The notes beneath the pieces were generated by a model that made no database searches, had not been told where the DNA came from, and was given only the letters and a program-made list of their open reading frames with translations. From contig CAYLJO010000090.1 of the NCBI GenBank assembly GCA_964383905.1, forward strand, positions 1-23,616: 23,616 nucleotides of DNA, read 5' to 3'. The DNA comes from CAYLJO01 sp964383905 (GTDB taxonomy: Bacteria; Acidobacteriota; Blastocatellia; Pyrinomonadales; Pyrinomonadaceae). Position 1 is the first letter of the stretch, and each line of letters opens with the position of its first letter. The translations under genes were made by a program, and so were the position numbers. Positions 1-8,572 of this stretch are shown piece by piece.

Positions 1-843
1 GTGATCGAGGGCGCGCAAAAACTCTCGGTCAGTTTTGGTGGCGATAAAAAGTATCCGGCGCGGGTAGTTGGTGGCGATCCGGATACGGATTTAGCCGTTA
101 TTAAAGTTGACGCGCCGCGCAATCAACTGCTGACGGTCGTGCCACTCGGCGATTCCGATAAGATCGTCGTCGGTCAGAAGGTGTTGGCGATAGGTAATCC
201 GTTTGGCCTTGACCGCACTTTAACAACGGGCGTCATCAGCGGCCTTCAGCGCCCGATCTACGCGCGCAACGGCCATTTGATCGAAGGCGCCATCCAAACC
301 GACGCCTCGATCAACCCCGGCAATTCGGGCGGGCCCCTTCTCGATTCACACGGGCGCATGATTGGGATCAACTCGCAGATTCTGTCTCCCGTTGGCCCCT
401 CGGGCGGGTCAGTCGGTGTCGGGTTCGCCATCCCGGTCAATATTGCCAAGCGCATCGTGCCGCAGTTAATCCAGGACGGGGTAGTGCGCCGTCCCAAACT
501 CGGGATAGTTCCTGTTAATGTCAAGAATCTCAATAGCGATCAGGTGGACTTGCCTGTCAACGACGGTGTGCTCATCTACCAGGTATCCCCGAATGGCGCG
601 GCGGCAAATGCAGGCCTGCGCGGATTGAGTGAGACGGAGAGTGGTGAAGTTGCGCTGGGCGACATTATTACCAGCATAGATGGCGAAAAGGTGGGTAACA
701 CCGACGACCTTTTCCGCATTCTCGACAAGCATCAGGTAGGAGACGTGGTCAAAGTAGAAGTCGTACGCGACAGGAGACGTGCCAGCGTGCCGGTGCGCTT
801 GATGGACGCTCCCGACCAACGGCGCGGATTCCTCCGTCGCTAA
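1..843 (+). CDS. HtrA/DegP-type serine protease with PDZ domain (5' end missing)
   Basis: This is the C-terminal 280 residues of a trypsin-like HtrA/Deg protease, which in this family degrades or chaperones misfolded envelope proteins in the periplasm. The catalytic Asp lies in DTDLAVIKV (about residues 28-36) and the nucleophile Ser in NPGNSGGPLL (about 106-115). One PDZ domain follows (about 165-270). It has a carboxylate-binding-loop-like LGI, the GVLIYQVSPNGAAANAGL segment and the GDIITSIDGEKV segment. The first codon GTG at position 1 is not the start. VIEGA matches the residues directly after the catalytic His in the family motif NHVIEGA, so the signal peptide, the His and the N-terminal barrel lie outside the window. 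Only one PDZ is present, as in DegS/HhoA-like proteins. The stop is TAA at 841-843. Family assignment is firm; the exact subfamily is not. Confidence 0.95.
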   Translation: MIEGAQKLSVSFGGDKKYPARVVGGDPDTDLAVIKVDAPRNQLLTVVPLGDSDKIVVGQKVLAIGNPFGLDRTLTTGVISGLQRPIYARNGHLIEGAIQTDASINPGNSGGPLLDSHGRMIGINSQILSPVGPSGGSVGVGFAIPVNIAKRIVPQLIQDGVVRRPKLGIVPVNVKNLNSDQVDLPVNDGVLIYQVSPNGAAANAGLRGLSETESGEVALGDIITSIDGEKVGNTDDLFRILDKHQVGDVVKVEVVRDRRRASVPVRLMDAPDQRRGFLRR

Positions 844-886
844 GAACGCTGGGGCTGGAGAGCTTATCTGATTTCTAATACGTTTT

Positions 887-1126
887 GTGGTTGAGACAGA
901 TCACTTTATTAACGTAGGCTACGGATGGCTGTGTAAGCATTGCCGTGCCGAAGATGAAGCGCGCGGGAGGCAAAGCGCACCGCGCGCCCGTTTTTTTTCA
1001 GAAGGCGAGGCTGAGGACAAAGAGCCTACTTTAGCCACACAAGCGCTCGCCAGATGGCGCGACGCCACGCGCCGCATTCTCATCTGTCCACGCTGCAGCG
1101 TCGAAGAAGCCGTCAATAAAGCTTAA
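887..1126 (+). CDS. Small double-CxxC (zinc-ribbon-like) protein
   Basis: A 79-residue reading frame starts with GTG, 43 bases after the protease stop; a TTG codon at 891 is out of frame. It carries two CxxC pairs, C16-x2-C19 (LCKHC) and C67-x2-C70 (ICPRC), about 47 residues apart. That is the layout expected of one four-cysteine metal site formed by the two ends of the chain. The middle is charged and low in hydrophobics, so it is probably cytosolic. There is no strong ribosome-binding site, only a GGAG-like stretch about 30 bases upstream. The function is unknown. I call it real because both cysteine pairs are well formed and it runs in the same direction as the upstream gene. A chance frame remains possible. 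Confidence 0.6.
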   Translation: MVETDHFINVGYGWLCKHCRAEDEARGRQSAPRARFFSEGEAEDKEPTLATQALARWRDATRRILICPRCSVEEAVNKA

Positions 1127-1477
1127 TTCAGCGTAAGAGCGGTCTATTCATTCTCAGGGATAAACTGCCAATAAGCTATGCAAGGGGCGAAAGGATGTAG
1201 CCCAAGGCCGGAGCCGTTGGTCACCAGTCATCAATTCGATTCAGCCCCGGCAGGGCGAAAGAATCTTCTGCTACCCTTTCGGGAACTGCTCTCTGACTCT
1301 CGGATTACTGCACCCGCTCGCCGGAAATGAATAGAACCCGGATTCGCTCTTTTCTATGCCCCTGCCATTGGTGGTAAACTTCCGCCGCTTCGTAGCAAAA
1401 CGACCTCCGAAGCTTATTAACCGCGCGGCCCGGGCAGGCCCGTACCGGGCCCGAGTTGCAAGGCAGTTCCGGTCTTT
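1127..1477. other. About 350-bp gene-free stretch with a short repeated motif
   Basis: No convincing gene is seen. The frame at 1356-1628 overlaps the next gene out of frame and has no domain signature. The stretch holds two related runs, GGGGCGAAAGGATGTAGCCC (about 1185-1204) and CAGGGCGAAAGAATCTTC (about 1251-1268). The pattern looks like a decayed dispersed repeat. It probably also carries the promoter for the gene at 1478, but no clear hexamers were found. Confidence 0.4.
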
Positions 1478-2533
1478 ATGTCATCGAATGCACACGTTAT
1501 TACTGGAGATGCACGGGCCAGGGCTATTTCATTGCACTGGATCATCGGCGCGCGTGATGACTTGGTGTGGTTCATCGGATCGGTGTTCTCCAGCTACGCC
1601 CTGCTTGCGCTCTACGTCGCAGGGCTGATCCCACTTGTTCCGATGGTCGCCGCGTGGGCCGTCCTAATAGACGCGCCCCACGTCTTCGGCACGTTCTCGC
1701 GTACCTACTTCGATCGTACGGAGTTCCGTGCGCGTAAGCGGTTGCTGCTTGGCTCGCTGCTGTTCTTCATTATCGGCCCGGTGATGGTTCTGCTCGGCGC
1801 AGGTCTGGTCTTCTTTTTTCTCGCGGCGGTGTGGGCCTATTATCATCTGGTCAAACAGCACTACGGCTTCATGGTGCTTTACAAAAAGAAGAACGACGAT
1901 CTTGCGCCCGTAGATAATGCGCTTGACCGCCTGTTCCTCTTGCTAGCTTTCACTTACCCGTTCGTCGCATTTATCGCGCGCGTTCCCGCGCCGCTTCGTG
2001 CCGGCGCTAATGGTTTAGCGACCGTGCTACTCGCCGCGACCATTGTCTCCGCCTTCGCTTGGATGCTGCGCCAGGCGCAGCGAGCCGTGCGCGGCCAGTC
2101 TCTGGACATTCCGAAATATCTGCTTCTCGCGGCGGCGATTCCGATGCACTGGGCCGTGCTGCTCACGCCGATGCCGCATAAGCCCATCGCCATTGTCGCG
2201 ATCCTGACGATCTATCACAACCTGCAATACCATCGCTTGATCTGGTTTCATAACAAGAAATATACAAGCGGCGCGGATTGCAGGGAGCGTTACGGCGCGG
2301 CCGAAGTGATTAGTCGGCGATTACTTTACTACATCGGTTTCGGCCTTCTCTTCGGTCTTTGGTATCAGCTCCCGCGCCAGTACATCAGTTGGAGGAGCGG
2401 GCAATGGGCCTTGCTCACACAACTGGTGGCCGCTTTCTTCTGGGGCTACGCTTTCGTTCACTACCACCTCGACAGCCGCATATGGCGCGTGCGCCGTGAC
2501 CCTTCTGTCGGCAAGGCGCTTCGGATGGACTGA
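1478..2533 (+). CDS. Polytopic membrane protein with histidine motifs, function unknown
   Basis: A 351-residue protein with about 7-8 predicted membrane segments (about 31-65, 88-125, 150-170, 178-200, 212-232, 236-250, 283-300, 310-330). Histidines cluster at or near membrane edges: DAPH (H68), YHLVKQHYG (H123, H128), IYHNLQYH (H247, H252) and HYHLD (H328, H330) followed by the C-terminal SRIWRVRRDP. The spacing resembles metal-binding integral-membrane enzymes such as desaturase or hydroxylase types, where histidines bind iron, but the sequence does not match a canonical three-box desaturase. The ATG at 1478 was chosen because the protein begins just before the first hydrophobic segment; the ribosome-binding site is weak (AAGG about 14 bases upstream). 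It converges with the phosphoesterase gene. I do not recognise a named family, and an enzymatic role is inference. Confidence 0.8.
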   Translation: MSSNAHVITGDARARAISLHWIIGARDDLVWFIGSVFSSYALLALYVAGLIPLVPMVAAWAVLIDAPHVFGTFSRTYFDRTEFRARKRLLLGSLLFFIIGPVMVLLGAGLVFFFLAAVWAYYHLVKQHYGFMVLYKKKNDDLAPVDNALDRLFLLLAFTYPFVAFIARVPAPLRAGANGLATVLLAATIVSAFAWMLRQAQRAVRGQSLDIPKYLLLAAAIPMHWAVLLTPMPHKPIAIVAILTIYHNLQYHRLIWFHNKKYTSGADCRERYGAAEVISRRLLYYIGFGLLFGLWYQLPRQYISWRSGQWALLTQLVAAFFWGYAFVHYHLDSRIWRVRRDPSVGKALRMD

Positions 2534-2608
2534 ATAGAATTACTGTTCGCTCTCCGTATCATCGCACACGTCATGGCTCCTTCTTACGACGTTAGCCGAC
2601 AAAAGAGG

Positions 2609-5600
2609 CTACTGCGGTCGCCCTCTCTTAGAACCCTGCGTCACAGCAACTTCATCTCTTTCCTTGTTAATGCCGACCAGCATCGTGTCGAAAGCCGGTA
2701 GTCGGACGACTTCCGGCGTCGGGGCGCTTGCCCCGCGGACTGAGAACCAGATGATTTGGTTTAAAACGTCGGGCCGGGCCATATCAGCATGATTCATGTC
2801 TTGCTCCGCCGTACGCCTCATCCAGTAAGCCGTTGCCGCATCGCGCGGAGGTTGTGTTATTAAATTATCAAGTGAGACGGTTGGCAGCAGGGCATGATAC
2901 GGGCGCACGTCAGCCTCGTCATGAAAGAGATTGATAGGTATCGCCGACGCATCGAGCTGATTCATCGGCTCAATTCCCAACAGAATCTCCATGGTGCGGA
3001 TCAGGCTCACCGTGTTGTGAAATTCATGAATGAGTGCGCCGGGGCGGTTATAAGCGCTGATGATAAGGGCCACCGACCGGTGCGCATCGACGTGGTCAGG
3101 ACCATCCTGCGCATCATCTTCAACTGTGAAGATCGCCGTATCTCTCCAGTAGGGACTGGAAGAGACGGCTTCGACCAGCCGGCCTACGGCGTAGTCATTA
3201 TCCGCGACAAAAAACTGTGGGGTCGGCATTCCGGCCGTCAGCCCATTGGTATGGTCATTGGAGAAGCGCAGGATGGAGAGGTTGGGCATCCGGTCAGGCC
3301 GTCCGGCTTCAATGCCGGCGACGAAGCCACGAAATTCCTCCAGCCATGCTCCCAGACGCGAGTTCCCGCGAAAGCGCTCAACCGCGTTTGCGCTTGTGAT
3401 CGCCGGATCCGTTTGCCCCTTAGATTCTAATGCCGCGCGATAGGAGTCAGTCGTCATCGAGTCGGGTGTATGAAGATCAAAGTCGCGAAATACGGTGCTG
3501 TGATGGCCCTCGAGCGATTTCTTTGTCGGAAAGGAAGAAATCGTTGGCGTGATATCTGGATAAGTCTTGGAACGATTCGCATTAATCGCTGCGACATCAG
3601 CCTCAGAGATCGTGGCGACAAATTCGCCATAATTGCGGTAAGTGAGCACTGACCGCGTGGCAGCGTCCCAGAGGTATAAAGTTTCGGGTTCGGAGACATC
3701 GCGCGATCCATTCAAATAAGGGATAAAACGCTGCATGAAAGAGGCAATGCCATTGACCCCAACCGGCTTCGTAAAGAGGGGCGGGGCCCCTTTAAGTGGA
3801 CCGAGATCGGGCAGCCGATTGAAGCCTTCAAAATCATAAGTACGGCCGCGCCCACTGTAATTCCAGCGATATGATTTATCAACGTAATCATTCGAGAATG
3901 CTGCGGTGCACCAATTATGCCCGTCGGGGCTGGCTTCCGAATTAACAAAAAAGCGATCGAACAGGCCAAAGCGCAGCGCAAGCGCATGGTGATTAGGAGT
4001 GATGTCTTGAGCCGTCGGGCGATTGTGAGGCCGCGCGGCCTCGCCCGCGCCAAAGATCGCAAGTGTCGCATCGCCGTCTGCGGCGCGGCCGTCGCCGGCA
4101 TTCTTGATGTCACCCAAGACCTGATCATAAGTGCGATTCTCTTTGATAATGTAAATAATGTGCTTGAACGGCGATTTGCCGGAAAAGAGCTTCGCCGGCC
4201 CAGTGCCGATCATTCCGTTATTGCGCATCACCTGCTGGGTATAGCGCGCGAGCGACTGCTCGTCCGGTTCGGCGACGGCGCCGATATTGCCGGCGACGAG
4301 CGATACGCTATATTGTCCGCCGGCCCCCATTCCGCGCCCCTTGCCGGCAGGAAATCTGCCGTTGGGGGCATTCGGCACACGACCAGAGTTGTTGACCACG
4401 ACGGACGAATTTTCGAACCCTGTTCCTTTGCCATTGCCGACGAAAATAGTGTGATTGGCGACGGCAACCGCGGACGGGTATTGACCGGTCGGAATGAACC
4501 CGCGCACAATGCTCCGGTCGTCCTTCTTAGATTGCCGCCCCGCCATATCACCGCGAGCTTGCTCAGACAGTGCAATTACCGCCACGGCATTGCTATGCGA
4601 GTTGGCGACATAAAGCGTGCTGCCGTCGTTGTTCAGCGCCAAACCTTCCGGACTGCTGCCGAGCGGCGCCTCTTCTGCTAAACGAACATTGATGCGTTCA
4701 ACTTCACGGTCGGACCTCGTGTCGATCACGGAGACACTGTCGGCGTTAGAGTTAACGACATAAATCCGTGACGTATTACCGTTCCGGATCATCGCCGTCG
4801 GATGGCGTGCGACCGGTATATACGAGACCCGTCGCCGATTATTAGCAAAATCGATAACAGCGATTGAAGCATCATTCCAGCATGAGACGTAAACCTTCGC
4901 GGTCGCACCGTCCGCCAGCATATGGGGACCGAGTCGTGCCTCCTCAGGATGGGGCGGTATCGCGACCACTCCATAAGGGTAGACAAAATTCCCATTATCG
5001 TTGTGGTGGGTGCTGCTACTGCCCGGCAAATCAATCCGTTCGAGTCTTGGCACTCCGCGCAGGAGGCCGGTGATCAGACCGAGGCTATCACCAAGATTGT
5101 TAGCGACGAATAGCGTATCGCCATCCGAACTGATTGCCAGCCCGGTCGGGTAAACGGGTGGACGGTTATTGTTGTAGCGCGGGCTCTGAGCGATTGTGGC
5201 AAATCCACTGACATCGATGAACGGGGCCTCGACGGTAGTATTTGGGCCCGGTGATGGCGGTGTGACGGGGATGTTCGCCCCGGGATGAAACCGAAACATC
5301 CAGATTTTGTTTTCGAAGCCGCCCGAAGCATATAGCCTGTATGCGCTATCGGCTTCAGGTTGCGGGGCAAAGCGAACGCCCACGTTGACACTTTGTGGTG
5401 AAGGGAAATACAGGTTCTGGATGACCGCAGGGGCGGGCCGCGCGTTAAGATCAATCACGGCCAGGGATTGCTGCGCGCGATTGGTCGCGGCGTTGAATTG
5501 GACACCAAAGCCGCTATTGACTGCTAGAAGATAGCGTCCGCCTCCACCCGGCCCGGTGTGATCCGGGCTGCGTACAAAATCTACCGGTAAGGAACCGACG

Positions 5601-5797
5601 GCCGGCAGACCGGTATTAGCATCGAGTACAAGCGATCCCGCAGGTGTGATAGGTCGCCCTTCCGATGCGGGCTGATTGCTCACCTTGATATCGGCCGACG
5701 AGCTCAACATACCGGCAGCGATGATTATGATAACGGTGATGACAAAAGCAGTCCGTAGGATCAAGCGCGGTGCCGGTCTCAAATTTAAGGGAATCAA
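2609..5797 (-). CDS. YncE-like beta-propeller fused to phosphoesterase (alkaline-phosphatase-superfamily) domain
   Basis: A 1062-residue exported or membrane-anchored protein. Residues 12-30 form a hydrophobic signal or anchor. Residues about 60-480 are YncE/YVTN-type beta-propeller repeats, with VANNLGDSLGLI, VYVSCWNDASIAVIDF, IYVVNSNADSVSVIDT and LYVANSHSNAVAVI each making a blade. Residues about 543-1010 are a phosphoesterase domain of the phospholipase C/acid phosphatase family (PF04185 type). It has the metal-site motif ENRTYD (553-558), SPDGHNW (623-629) and a late Asp/His cluster, EDDAQDGPDHVDAHR. The start is TTG at 5795-5797, chosen because AGGAG sits 6 bases upstream and the next in-frame Met lies past the hydrophobic segment. 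The family hydrolyses phosphate esters outside the cytoplasm; the substrate here is unknown. The gene stands alone, downstream of spoVR by 98 bp. Confidence 0.92.
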   Translation of the reverse strand: MIPLNLRPAPRLILRTAFVITVIIIIAAGMLSSSADIKVSNQPASEGRPITPAGSLVLDANTGLPAVGSLPVDFVRSPDHTGPGGGGRYLLAVNSGFGVQFNAATNRAQQSLAVIDLNARPAPAVIQNLYFPSPQSVNVGVRFAPQPEADSAYRLYASGGFENKIWMFRFHPGANIPVTPPSPGPNTTVEAPFIDVSGFATIAQSPRYNNNRPPVYPTGLAISSDGDTLFVANNLGDSLGLITGLLRGVPRLERIDLPGSSSTHHNDNGNFVYPYGVVAIPPHPEEARLGPHMLADGATAKVYVSCWNDASIAVIDFANNRRRVSYIPVARHPTAMIRNGNTSRIYVVNSNADSVSVIDTRSDREVERINVRLAEEAPLGSSPEGLALNNDGSTLYVANSHSNAVAVIALSEQARGDMAGRQSKKDDRSIVRGFIPTGQYPSAVAVANHTIFVGNGKGTGFENSSVVVNNSGRVPNAPNGRFPAGKGRGMGAGGQYSVSLVAGNIGAVAEPDEQSLARYTQQVMRNNGMIGTGPAKLFSGKSPFKHIIYIIKENRTYDQVLGDIKNAGDGRAADGDATLAIFGAGEAARPHNRPTAQDITPNHHALALRFGLFDRFFVNSEASPDGHNWCTAAFSNDYVDKSYRWNYSGRGRTYDFEGFNRLPDLGPLKGAPPLFTKPVGVNGIASFMQRFIPYLNGSRDVSEPETLYLWDAATRSVLTYRNYGEFVATISEADVAAINANRSKTYPDITPTISSFPTKKSLEGHHSTVFRDFDLHTPDSMTTDSYRAALESKGQTDPAITSANAVERFRGNSRLGAWLEEFRGFVAGIEAGRPDRMPNLSILRFSNDHTNGLTAGMPTPQFFVADNDYAVGRLVEAVSSSPYWRDTAIFTVEDDAQDGPDHVDAHRSVALIISAYNRPGALIHEFHNTVSLIRTMEILLGIEPMNQLDASAIPINLFHDEADVRPYHALLPTVSLDNLITQPPRDAATAYWMRRTAEQDMNHADMARPDVLNQIIWFSVRGASAPTPEVVRLPAFDTMLVGINKERDEVAVTQGSKRGRPQ

Positions 5798-5895
5798 AGA
5801 ATTCTCCTGATAAGCTCATTGGACTACTAAGCTCCTGCAATGACATTCTCGGCTGCCGGGTGACGCCCGAGCGATCTGTAAAAAATTATCCTTCT

Positions 5896-8538
5896 TTAAT
5901 CCTCATTGTGGTCTTCGCCGTTGTAATGCATGACGACGCGCTCGTCATCGACGAAGGTTTCGAGGTGAACGGGGCGGCCCCACAGCGTGTAAACATGTTC
6001 GAGCGTCTTGCGCGCGTAACGCGAATCGAGTTCCGCGCCCTCATAAGCATGCTTGAGGTATAGCTCGCGATTGCCGTTATAGTCGCCATCCGCGACCTCG
6101 ATATACGGGAACCCGAAGTTTGTCATGTTCGCCACAAGCTGATCCCGCACGCGCTCCCAGCGCTTTTCCGTAATCGTCCACTCCTCTTCCTCGACCAACT
6201 CGTAAACGAATAGATCCAACTCTTCGCAGAGCTCTTCTGTCAGGTAATTGCGCAGGAATGAAACATCGTTATCAAGCTCGCGCACGTCGAAAATCTTTTC
6301 CTGTCCGGAGCCTGCGCGCCGGCCAAACTTTTCGCGCTCTTCCGCCGTCGGATTATCCCAGCGGCGCTCGATGTCCTCTAAAATCTTGTAACCGAGATAA
6401 TAAGGGTTCAATTGCCCTTTATGTGGTGAGACAACGCCCGAATGAAGATCGGCAAACTCTATGTGCTCGCTGTCGGTGAGATCCAACTCGCGCATGATGC
6501 GCGAATGCCAGAACGAATTATGATTGATGAATCCGTTCGCCACGTAGGCGTGCATCGTATCCACCGTAATATCGAAGACATCGGCGCAACCGTATTCGAT
6601 AGAAACAATCGTGTCGCCGCGCTCTTCCTTCCTAAACCAGCGATGCCTCTCGACGTACTCCTTTAGCGCCTGCTGTTTACGTGTCAGGCCAAATCCGATC
6701 TCATAGAGAAAGAGCGCGGCGGAAGCTCCGGCGATCTCAAGGTGAGTGCAACCGTCTTGGTGCGGACGCTGGGTTGAGAGAATACCGTAATTAAGCAAGA
6801 TGATCTGAACAGTGCGAATCAAAGCATCGCTAGAGGATGAAAGGCGGATGCCCTCAGGCCCCGCATAAGCATCGGCGTCAAAATATCCCCGTAGGAATGC
6901 TGACATTACCTCTTTCGGCGAGCGTAAGATGGGAGACGGGATTTTCTTGCTTCTCGCCTTATCTTCAAGATTGATCCCCAACGATCCGAGCCAGCTTAAT
7001 AATTCACGCGAATGCGCGATGACGCGCCAGCGCCCTCCTCTTTCCGTCGGATCCCAGTACACGATCGCGTGTAATCCCAAAACTTCATTAACTATCCTGG
7101 CCAGCTTCTGAGAGAGTTCCTCATCCCCGCAGGTGAGACAGATTCCAGATTTTGTCCTCTTGCCATCGCCAATGAAATATCCAAGCAGCCACGCGATATC
7201 CTCGTTGAGCACGTCGGGAATCCGTAATAGCGTCCGTGTTGGAAGCACCTTCCCGGCCATGCCCGGCCGGTAAGAGGCGGTCGCGAGCGCAGCATCAATA
7301 CCTCCTGCGTTGAGCGTTCTCTGCCCCTTCAGGGGGCGCATAACCGTCCAGGATGACACTCCGGCTAGGGCCGCGACTGTCTCAAGCGTCGCGCCGGGCT
7401 GCGCTGGAACGAAGCCGAGCGGCTGCTTCTCTTTCGGCCAGATGTTTGAGCCGCTTTCGATCCTAATTCGGTCCCCGATTCTTAAATCTCTCAGGCAGGC
7501 CCATCTGTTGTCTTCCGTCAGAACGCGGTGTTTGAAAGCGCCTTCAATAGTTAGTCCACGACGGGTTCTGACGCGGATGGTAGCGACACGCTGTTCCTTG
7601 TGAAAATCTGTAATGTTGTATAGCTCGCGAGAGCCGCCGGCCGCCACCTGGATCCTTTCGGCGGCCTCATACAACTTATCGAACCGAACAAACCCATTTG
7701 CGGTCAGGAGCAAAGAATCTCCGGTCGCGCACGCCCATCCTTCATTTAAGGTTTTGGTCTGCATCTGCGGAATGAAGTATTCCATCTCCTCGTGGATCAT
7801 CGCCATCACATCGCGCTGCCAGTGCTCAAGTGACGGCGCATTGCGCATAATGTAGTAAACGATGTCCTTTTCCGGGAGGCGGCCGCCCTCCGGACGCTTA
7901 TTCTGATTCTCCTCCACGCTCCGATCTTTCTTCTCGCCGAGTTTCCAGATATCGTCGTAGCGCCCTTCCTTAGGCGGGTTGGCTTCGCGCCGCTCCTTAT
8001 TTTCTCGACTCTCCTCGCGCTTGATGAAGAAATTCGGGTCAATGTGCTCTTCGATGGAGAGCACCGCGTCGAGAAACTTCTCCACGTTCTTGCGGCCGTA
8101 CTTAAATTCGTATTCGGTCATGCGCCCCGCGTGCGTCGAGACGCTCTCGACCATGCGGCGGTTGGTCTTAGAGTAGTAGACATTATTCTTGAAAAAGTCG
8201 ACATGACCCAACACGTGGGCCATCACAAGCTTGTTTTGGATCGGGCTGTTCGTCTCGAGCAGGAAGCCGTAAGACGGATTCGTATTGATCACGACCTCGT
8301 AAATTTTTGACAGGCCGAAGTCGTACATCGTCTTCATGCGATGATAGGCCTTGCCGAAAGTCCAGTGGGAATATCTTCCGGGCAGCGCGTAAGAGCCGAT
8401 CTCGTACATCACCGTCGCCGGCACGATCTCGAAACGCGTCGGGAATGGGTCGAGCCCGAACTTGCGCGCCACCTCCCAGATCTGCTCCAGTGCCTTTTCC
8501 AGCTCCTTGATTTCGCGGTCTTCCATAATCAGTCTCAT
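5896..8538 (-). CDS. spoVR: SpoVR family protein interrupted by an intein
   Basis: An 880-residue precursor. Removing residues 270-674 leaves a 475-residue protein, the usual SpoVR/YcgB length. The N-extein holds the conserved AHVLGHVDFFKNN segment (about 107-119) and MIHEEMEYFIPQMQTKTLNEGWA. The C-extein resumes with SFWHSRIM, restoring the SpoVR signature EGWASFWH. SpoVR belongs to a stress and sporulation trio with PrkA and YhbH; in Bacillus it affects spore cortex formation, and its biochemical activity is not settled. It is the last gene of the minus-strand cluster, 34 bp after yhbH. Two in-frame ATGs (8538 and 8526) are possible and neither has a clear ribosome-binding site; the first is given. 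Downstream, a CTCGG/CCGAG hairpin at 5848-5871 has no U-tract. The function of the protein should depend on intein splicing. Confidence 0.95.
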   Translation of the reverse strand: MRLIMEDREIKELEKALEQIWEVARKFGLDPFPTRFEIVPATVMYEIGSYALPGRYSHWTFGKAYHRMKTMYDFGLSKIYEVVINTNPSYGFLLETNSPIQNKLVMAHVLGHVDFFKNNVYYSKTNRRMVESVSTHAGRMTEYEFKYGRKNVEKFLDAVLSIEEHIDPNFFIKREESRENKERREANPPKEGRYDDIWKLGEKKDRSVEENQNKRPEGGRLPEKDIVYYIMRNAPSLEHWQRDVMAMIHEEMEYFIPQMQTKTLNEGWACATGDSLLLTANGFVRFDKLYEAAERIQVAAGGSRELYNITDFHKEQRVATIRVRTRRGLTIEGAFKHRVLTEDNRWACLRDLRIGDRIRIESGSNIWPKEKQPLGFVPAQPGATLETVAALAGVSSWTVMRPLKGQRTLNAGGIDAALATASYRPGMAGKVLPTRTLLRIPDVLNEDIAWLLGYFIGDGKRTKSGICLTCGDEELSQKLARIVNEVLGLHAIVYWDPTERGGRWRVIAHSRELLSWLGSLGINLEDKARSKKIPSPILRSPKEVMSAFLRGYFDADAYAGPEGIRLSSSSDALIRTVQIILLNYGILSTQRPHQDGCTHLEIAGASAALFLYEIGFGLTRKQQALKEYVERHRWFRKEERGDTIVSIEYGCADVFDITVDTMHAYVANGFINHNSFWHSRIMRELDLTDSEHIEFADLHSGVVSPHKGQLNPYYLGYKILEDIERRWDNPTAEEREKFGRRAGSGQEKIFDVRELDNDVSFLRNYLTEELCEELDLFVYELVEEEEWTITEKRWERVRDQLVANMTNFGFPYIEVADGDYNGNRELYLKHAYEGAELDSRYARKTLEHVYTLWGRPVHLETFVDDERVVMHYNGEDHNED
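6517..7731 (-). mobile_element. Full-length LAGLIDADG intein within SpoVR (405 aa)
   Basis: Residues 270-674 of the SpoVR precursor. The N-terminal splicing block starts at C270 (CATGDSLLLTANGF) and block B has GLTIEGAFKHRVLT with H337. The dodecapeptide homing-endonuclease motifs are LLGYFIGDG (451-459) and FLRGYFDADA (548-557), each with an acidic residue at the expected active-site place. Block F is VFDITVDTMHAYVANG and block G ends FINHN with H673-N674. The first C-extein residue is S675. Cys1, the block-B His, the penultimate His, terminal Asn and Ser+1 are all present, so protein splicing looks intact. Both endonuclease acidic residues remain, so homing may also be active. Residues about 384-418 between block B and the first endonuclease motif resemble a helix-turn-helix. 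Splicing and homing activity are inferred, not shown. Confidence 0.95.
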
Positions 8539-8572
8539 CGCAATCAGTTCTTAGCCGAATACCGATTACTTC

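Noticed and set aside
3917..4681. 254-aa plus-strand frame
   Set aside because: It is antisense to the propeller-phosphoesterase gene and has no domain; it is a shadow of GC-rich codon usage.
6517..7731. Two adjacent genes or a frameshifted SpoVR
   Set aside because: One uninterrupted frame, and exact restoration of EGWASFWH on removal, point to an intein rather than a disruption.
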